A stretch of DNA of 9,443 nucleotides. Origin: JAICLL01 sp035252155 (lineage in GTDB: Bacteria; Planctomycetota; Planctomycetia; Pirellulales; JAICIG01). The stretch is from assembly GCA_035252155.1 (NCBI GenBank), contig DATFDL010000692.1:1-9443 (forward strand), given 5' to 3'. A program made the position numbers and the translations under genes. Position 1 is the stretch's first letter. Each line of letters opens with the position of its first letter. Of this stretch, positions 7,000-9,443 are shown one piece after another. Under the pieces are notes generated by a model. The model searched no databases. It was given only the letters and a program-made list of their open reading frames with translations, and was not told the origin of the DNA.

Positions 7000-8223
7000 A
7001 TGAACACGCTTCTCTCGACTGGCACGCAGCAGATCACCGGCCCCGAGCAGTTCCCCGTGACAACCCCGCGAGTCACGAACGTCGCTGTCCTCGGCTCAAC
7101 CGGCAGCATCGGCAAAAGCACGCTCGAAGTCATTGCCGCGTCGGGGGGCAGGTTGCGGGCGGTGGCACTTTCGGCCCACGCCAGCCTGGCGGCGTTGGCC
7201 CAGCAAGCGCTCGAAGTGCGTCCGCGATGGCTGGTGGCCACCGATCCGGCGGCCGCCCGAGCGCACGCTTGGCCGCGGTTGCCCACGGGCATAGAATTGT
7301 TGGTCGGTCAGGAGGGTTTAGAGGCCACGGTCGCCAGGCCCGAAGTCGACGTGGTCGTGTCGGCGATTGTCGGCAGCGCCGGATTGAGGGGGACGTGGGC
7401 AGCCTTGGAGGCCGGCAAGACCGTCGCCCTGGCGAACAAAGAAACGCTGGTGATGGGCGGGCCGCTGGTCACCGACCTGGCTCGCCGCCGCGGGGCGGCC
7501 CTGTTGCCGGTCGATAGCGAGCACAGCGCGGTCTTTCAGGCGTTACAGTCGGGGCGGCGCAGCGAGCTGCGGCGGATCGTGCTTACCGCCAGTGGCGGGC
7601 CGTTCCGCAACCACACCGCCGCACAACTGGCCGAGGTCACCGTGGCCGATGCCCTGGCCCATCCCACGTGGAAGATGGGTCCGAAGATCACGGTCGATTC
7701 GGCCACGCTGATGAACAAGGCCCTGGAGATCATCGAGGCCCGTTGGTTGTTCGACCTGGCGGCCGACGAGATCGCCGTGGTGATCCATCCGCAATCGATC
7801 GTCCACTCGATGGTCGAGTTTGTCGATGGCTCGGTGATCGCCCAACTCAGCCCGCCCGACATGAAGTTGCCGATTCAGTATGCCCTCACCTGGCCCGAGC
7901 GCACGCCGGGCGTGGCGGCCAAGTTCGACTGGACGCAGGCCAGCCGGCTGGAGTTTCACCCGGCCGACGCCGAGCGTTTCGCGGCCTTGGGCCTGGGCAT
8001 GGAGTGCGCCCGCCGTGGCGGCACCACGGGGGCGGTGCTCAACGCGGCCAACGAAGCGGCCGTGGCGGGATTTTTAGGCGGCAAACTCAAATTCAATCAG
8101 ATCGTGCCGCTCTGCCGGAGCGTGCTCGAACAACATCATTACGATCCGCGCCCAACGCTCGACGAGCTGACTCGACTCGACGCCTGGGCCCGTCAGGAGG
8201 TAGCGCGTTGCATTGGCATCTGA
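7000..8223 (+). CDS. dxr: 1-deoxy-D-xylulose 5-phosphate reductoisomerase
   Basis: A 407-residue enzyme for the second step of the MEP pathway: it rearranges and reduces DXP to 2-C-methyl-D-erythritol 4-phosphate with NADPH and a divalent metal, feeding isoprenoid synthesis in the cytoplasm. The NADPH motif GSTGSIG is at 32-38. The ANKE motif is at 145-148. Metal ligands are Asp172 and Glu174 in VDSEHSA, and Glu243 in MNKALE, with Asn239 and Lys240. The flexible-loop region SGGPFRNH that closes over substrate is present, so the enzyme should be active and is a predicted fosmidomycin target. The ATG at 7000 is preceded by GGAAGG (6989-6994) 5 bases away. This gives about 25 extra residues before the Rossmann fold compared with E. 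coli; GTG at 7057 is a shorter alternative with a poor ribosome site. Its last 16 bases overlap rseP. Confidence 0.97.
   Translation: MNTLLSTGTQQITGPEQFPVTTPRVTNVAVLGSTGSIGKSTLEVIAASGGRLRAVALSAHASLAALAQQALEVRPRWLVATDPAAARAHAWPRLPTGIELLVGQEGLEATVARPEVDVVVSAIVGSAGLRGTWAALEAGKTVALANKETLVMGGPLVTDLARRRGAALLPVDSEHSAVFQALQSGRRSELRRIVLTASGGPFRNHTAAQLAEVTVADALAHPTWKMGPKITVDSATLMNKALEIIEARWLFDLAADEIAVVIHPQSIVHSMVEFVDGSVIAQLSPPDMKLPIQYALTWPERTPGVAAKFDWTQASRLEFHPADAERFAALGLGMECARRGGTTGAVLNAANEAAVAGFLGGKLKFNQIVPLCRSVLEQHHYDPRPTLDELTRLDAWARQEVARCIGI
8195..8201 (+). promoter_or_regulatory. Shine-Dalgarno of rseP inside dxr
   Basis: AGGAGGT lies within the last codons of dxr, 6 bases before an in-frame TTG at 8208. 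It supports that TTG over the ATG at 8244 as the rseP start and suggests translational coupling to dxr. Confidence 0.7.
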
Positions 8224-9443
8224 TCGCCGGACTCGCCTGGTTCATGGAGCCGGCCAATTGGCTCATTGTGCTCGAAGCCGCCGTCGGCATCGGCATGGTG
8301 ATCTTTGTGCATGAGCTCGGGCATTTTGCCGTCGCCAAAGCCTGCGGAGTGAAGTGCGAAAAGTTTTATCTCGGCTTCGACATTTACGGCTGGAAGCTGT
8401 GCAAGTTTCAATGGGGCGAAACCGAGTACGGCATCGGCGTGCTGCCGTTGGGCGGCTATGTGAAGATGTTGGGGCAAGACGACAACCCCAGCCGGCAGCG
8501 CGAAGAAACCGAACGGGCCAAGCTGAAACCGGCGTCTGTCGCCGCCGAGGCGGGTTCCACGCCCGTTGCGCCTGAGGCTTCTGCAAATCCGGCCGATCCG
8601 GCCGCCGAAGCGGTCTTCGATCCGCGCAGCTATTTGGCCAAGAGCGTGCCGCAACGGATGGCCATCATTTCGGCGGGCGTCATTATGAACGTGATCTTTG
8701 CGTTCGTCGTGGCGAGCATCGCGTTTGGCATGGGAGTCGACCGAACAGCCTGCGTCGTGGGAGCGTTAGCACCCGGCGGCCCTGCTTGGCAAGCTGGTAT
8801 CGAAGCCGACGACCGGATCACGCAGATGGGCTCGGAGAAAAACCCGATCTTCCGCGATGTCCAGATGGGTGTGCCGCTAGCCGACGACATTAAAAAAGGC
8901 GTGGATTTCGTTATTGAGCGTCCCAGCCAGCGCGAGCCGCTTACGATCAATCTGGTGCCCGAGAAGAAGGGGCTGATCCATCAGATTGGCATGGCCCCCG
9001 CGCACACGCGGCTGTTGAGCCAGCCGGCAATTTATCCTCCCTATGCGCCGCTTGCACTCCGCAAGGTGGATCTGCAGCCGGGCGACACGGTCGTGGCGGT
9101 CGATGGAGAGGCGGTCGCCGATGGAGCGGCGCTCGATCGAGCGCTCAAGCGGCACGCGGGGGCGGTGACCCTCACGATCGAGCGAACCGAAAAGCCGAAA
9201 GACGCTGCGCCCGACGCCCAGCCCACGACGAAGCGCCTCGACGTTGAGCTGCCAGCCGTGCCTGAAATGTCGACCGGCATCGTCATGCGGATGGGCCAGA
9301 TCATGGCGATCCAGAAGGGATCGCCGGCCGACGCAGCCGATCTTCGAGCGGGCGATGTTATTGAGAAAATCGACGGCGAGCCGCCCGGCGACCCGCTGAC
9401 ACTGCCGGCGCGGTTGAGCGCGCAGGGCGGCGAAGAGGTAACA
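8208..9443 (+). CDS. rseP: RIP metalloprotease RseP (site-2 protease), 3' end outside window
   Basis: An intramembrane zinc protease that cuts transmembrane segments of anti-sigma factors or remnant signal peptides. 412 codons are present and the frame is still open at the window edge. The zinc motif HELGH is at residues 35-39 in TM1, the LPLGGYVKM motif (79-87) that follows it in this family is present, and TM2 is at about 152-176. After this come PDZ-like segments at roughly 180-255, 275-325 and 345-412, one more than the two of E. coli RseP. The downstream NxxPxxxLDGG zinc-ligand motif must lie beyond the window. An Ala/Pro/Glu-rich stretch (about 95-138) between the GGY loop and TM2 is a low-complexity insert. 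The start is taken as TTG at 8208 because of the AGGAGGT 6 bases upstream; ATG at 8244 would still keep HELGH. It overlaps dxr by 16 bases. Confidence 0.93.
   Translation, partial: MHWHLIAGLAWFMEPANWLIVLEAAVGIGMVIFVHELGHFAVAKACGVKCEKFYLGFDIYGWKLCKFQWGETEYGIGVLPLGGYVKMLGQDDNPSRQREETERAKLKPASVAAEAGSTPVAPEASANPADPAAEAVFDPRSYLAKSVPQRMAIISAGVIMNVIFAFVVASIAFGMGVDRTACVVGALAPGGPAWQAGIEADDRITQMGSEKNPIFRDVQMGVPLADDIKKGVDFVIERPSQREPLTINLVPEKKGLIHQIGMAPAHTRLLSQPAIYPPYAPLALRKVDLQPGDTVVAVDGEAVADGAALDRALKRHAGAVTLTIERTEKPKDAAPDAQPTTKRLDVELPAVPEMSTGIVMRMGQIMAIQKGSPADAADLRAGDVIEKIDGEPPGDPLTLPARLSAQGGEEVT

Overview
The window looks like a piece of a GC-rich planctomycete chromosome, probably of the Pirellulales type. 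That assignment is inferred from the strong G/C codon bias, the large multi-PDZ site-2 protease directly after dxr, the style of the FtsH protein, and a short dispersed repeat (core CTTTCGCTCCGCGAAAG) that I associate from memory with this group. I could not run a search. There are six protein genes, no RNA genes, no CRISPR array and no transposase.

Layout: (1) 30-1019, plus strand, a D-2-hydroxyacid dehydrogenase of the phosphoglycerate dehydrogenase type, preceded by a small tandem repeat. (2) 1044-4337, minus strand, a two-gene unit. The upstream gene is a SNF2/RapA-type ATPase (2232-4337). The downstream gene (1044-2141) encodes a protein that resembles the C-terminal, non-helicase part of RapA/HepA and adds a coiled coil and a zinc-ribbon-like end. 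(3) 4338-4647, about 310 bases with no gene, holding the leader of the helicase gene and a stem-loop after ftsH. (4) 4648-6780, minus strand, the membrane AAA+ metalloprotease FtsH. (5) 6781-6999, a divergent promoter region. (6) 7000-8223, plus strand, dxr of the MEP isoprenoid pathway, overlapping (7) 8208 to the window end, the intramembrane site-2 protease RseP, cut by the window edge.

The most interesting point is the helicase unit. The two genes together reconstruct a full-length RapA-like protein. They lie in the same reading frame, separated by one TAA and 90 bases (30 sense codons, no other stop) before the downstream ATG. Most of that 90-base junction is a cluster of three copies of a roughly 22-base palindromic repeat, two direct and one inverted, able to form a long hairpin. 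Either this is a stable two-subunit RapA-like remodeller, or a repeat array has landed at a domain boundary and split one gene.

The right half is mostly housekeeping. dxr makes MEP from DXP. RseP and FtsH are both inner-membrane proteases, but they are on opposite strands from the shared 6781-6999 region. The dxr/rseP overlap, with a strong Shine-Dalgarno inside dxr, suggests translational coupling.
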